DNA from: an uncultured Bacteroidota bacterium
GTDB lineage: Bacteria > Bacteroidota > Bacteroidia > Flavobacteriales > Flavobacteriaceae
Reading direction: 5' to 3'
DNA: 61,995 bases
Assembly: GCA_902518355.1 (NCBI GenBank)
Contig: CABYFY010000010.1
Coordinates: forward strand, 1-61,995
The position numbers and the translations under genes were made by a program. The notes under the pieces are model-generated. The model was not told the DNA's origin and ran no database searches. It saw only the letters and a program-made list of their open reading frames with translations. Positions 61,590 to 61,995 of this stretch are shown here, in pieces (position 1 is the first letter of the stretch; each line of letters opens with the position of its first letter).

Positions 61590-61995
61590 ATGAAATCTAA
61601 ACCAGCAAATAATATTCAAGACCTTCAGTTTTTTGGAGAATTTGGCGGCGTCAATCCTTCAATCTCAGATTCTTCAACTTACACATTTTTGTCTGCAAAT
61701 TCAATGAGTGAGACTTTTGAGGGTAATATGGAAGGTTGCTATCTTTATTCTAGAAACTCTTCACCAAGTAATCTTTATTTAGAAGAAGCCTGTGCAGCAT
61801 TAGAAGGCACTGAAGCTGCAAATGTTTTTTCATCTGGAATGGGAGCAATAACGGCTACAATTTTACAGTTATGTAAGTCCGAAGACCATATTATTTCTAG
61901 TAGAACGGTTTACGGGGGTACATACGCATTTCTAAAGAATTTTACCCCACAACTAAAGATTGAAACAACATTTGTAGACATAACATCACTGGATG
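61590..61995 (+). CDS. methionine gamma-lyase-type PLP enzyme (3' end outside window)
   Basis: The first 135 codons of a Cys/Met-metabolism PLP-dependent enzyme, beginning MKSKPANNIQDLQFFGEFGG at ATG 61590. The segments YLYSRNSSPSNLYLEEACAA, LEGTEAANVFSSGMGAITAT and HIISSRTVYGGTYAFLKNF match the N-terminal half of methionine gamma-lyase/cystathionine-lyase family proteins, including the substrate and phosphate-binding regions. The PLP lysine lies beyond the window, so the reaction (lyase or gamma-synthase) cannot be decided here. It is divergent from lpd; the 119-base gap shows no recognisable signal apart from the lpd -7 box. Confidence 0.85.
   Translation, partial: MKSKPANNIQDLQFFGEFGGVNPSISDSSTYTFLSANSMSETFEGNMEGCYLYSRNSSPSNLYLEEACAALEGTEAANVFSSGMGAITATILQLCKSEDHIISSRTVYGGTYAFLKNFTPQLKIETTFVDITSLD

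Noticed and set aside
1-61995. CRISPR arrays, tRNA/rRNA genes, mobile elements, prophage or defence islands
   Set aside because: I saw no regularly spaced repeats, cloverleaf arms, transposase, integrase, restriction or toxin-antitoxin genes; the HTH gene at 4553 has no toxin-like partner.

Overview
The window looks like a chromosomal segment of a low-GC, compact-genome member of the Bacteroidota, most likely class Flavobacteriia and possibly marine. The reasons are: a porX remnant (type IX secretion regulator) at the left edge; flavobacterial small families (DUF4834, DUF6787, a CAL67264-type membrane protein); a parE/parC pair; at least 21 Bacteroidota-type -7 promoter boxes (TAnnTTTG) close to gene starts; and almost no Shine-Dalgarno sequences. 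I see no tRNA, rRNA, CRISPR array, insertion sequence, phage gene or integrase. Coding density is very high: the longest stretch without a gene is about 260 bases (4292-4552), so no gap reaches 300 bases. I recognise 59 genes, two of them very short (23538-23675 and 43134-43295).

Layout. 1-5.2 kb: porX end, tsaE, a small membrane protein, proline dehydrogenase, aroB, an Lrp-type regulator, a self-controlled HTH gene and a small lipoprotein. 5.2-11.2 kb: a minus-strand run ferredoxin > ychF > parE > parC. 11.2-15.2 kb: a LuxC-type reductase, serC, serA (phosphoserine synthesis), DUF6787 and msrA. 15.2-22.9 kb: a LolD-type ATPase, TIGR02757 protein, S10 peptidase, an apparently inactive dihydroorotase homologue, an esterase, a PhnP-like hydrolase, a conserved 477-residue protein of unknown role and a peroxiredoxin. 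22.9-27.3 kb: nth, an ECF sigma factor with a 45-residue companion, and uvrA. 27.3-33.3 kb: a glycosyltransferase/YfhO/DUF4834 unit, an outer-membrane protein and a GNAT-like protein. 33.3-39.1 kb: an alpha-oxoamine synthase beside a cysteine-synthase-like enzyme (candidate sulfonolipid or sphingolipid base synthesis), threonine aldolase and a large metalloprotease. 39.2-43.3 kb: prfB with its programmed frameshift, an ArsC-like protein and an outer-membrane beta-barrel receptor. 43.4-47.8 kb: fumC, hutI and ftcD. 47.8-53.6 kb: a GNAT, three small or secreted proteins, an M24 peptidase, a DUF3857 protein, a CPBP protease and a thioesterase. 53.7-62 kb: dnaK, panB, an RluA-type synthase, a frameshifted aldehyde dehydrogenase, tilS, lpd and the start of a methionine gamma-lyase-type gene.

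Most genes are housekeeping or amino-acid metabolism. The distinctive material is in regulation and compaction: promoter boxes placed so close to start codons that some messages should be leaderless, three sigma-54-like sites (one heading a possible small RNA, one in front of dnaK with upstream dyads), a long hairpin over the start codon of the ECF sigma gene, two recoding sites (prfB +1; aldehyde dehydrogenase -1 or a homopolymer indel), and seven convergent gene pairs that share a 4-base double stop. All family assignments are from memory of the families; no database search was run.
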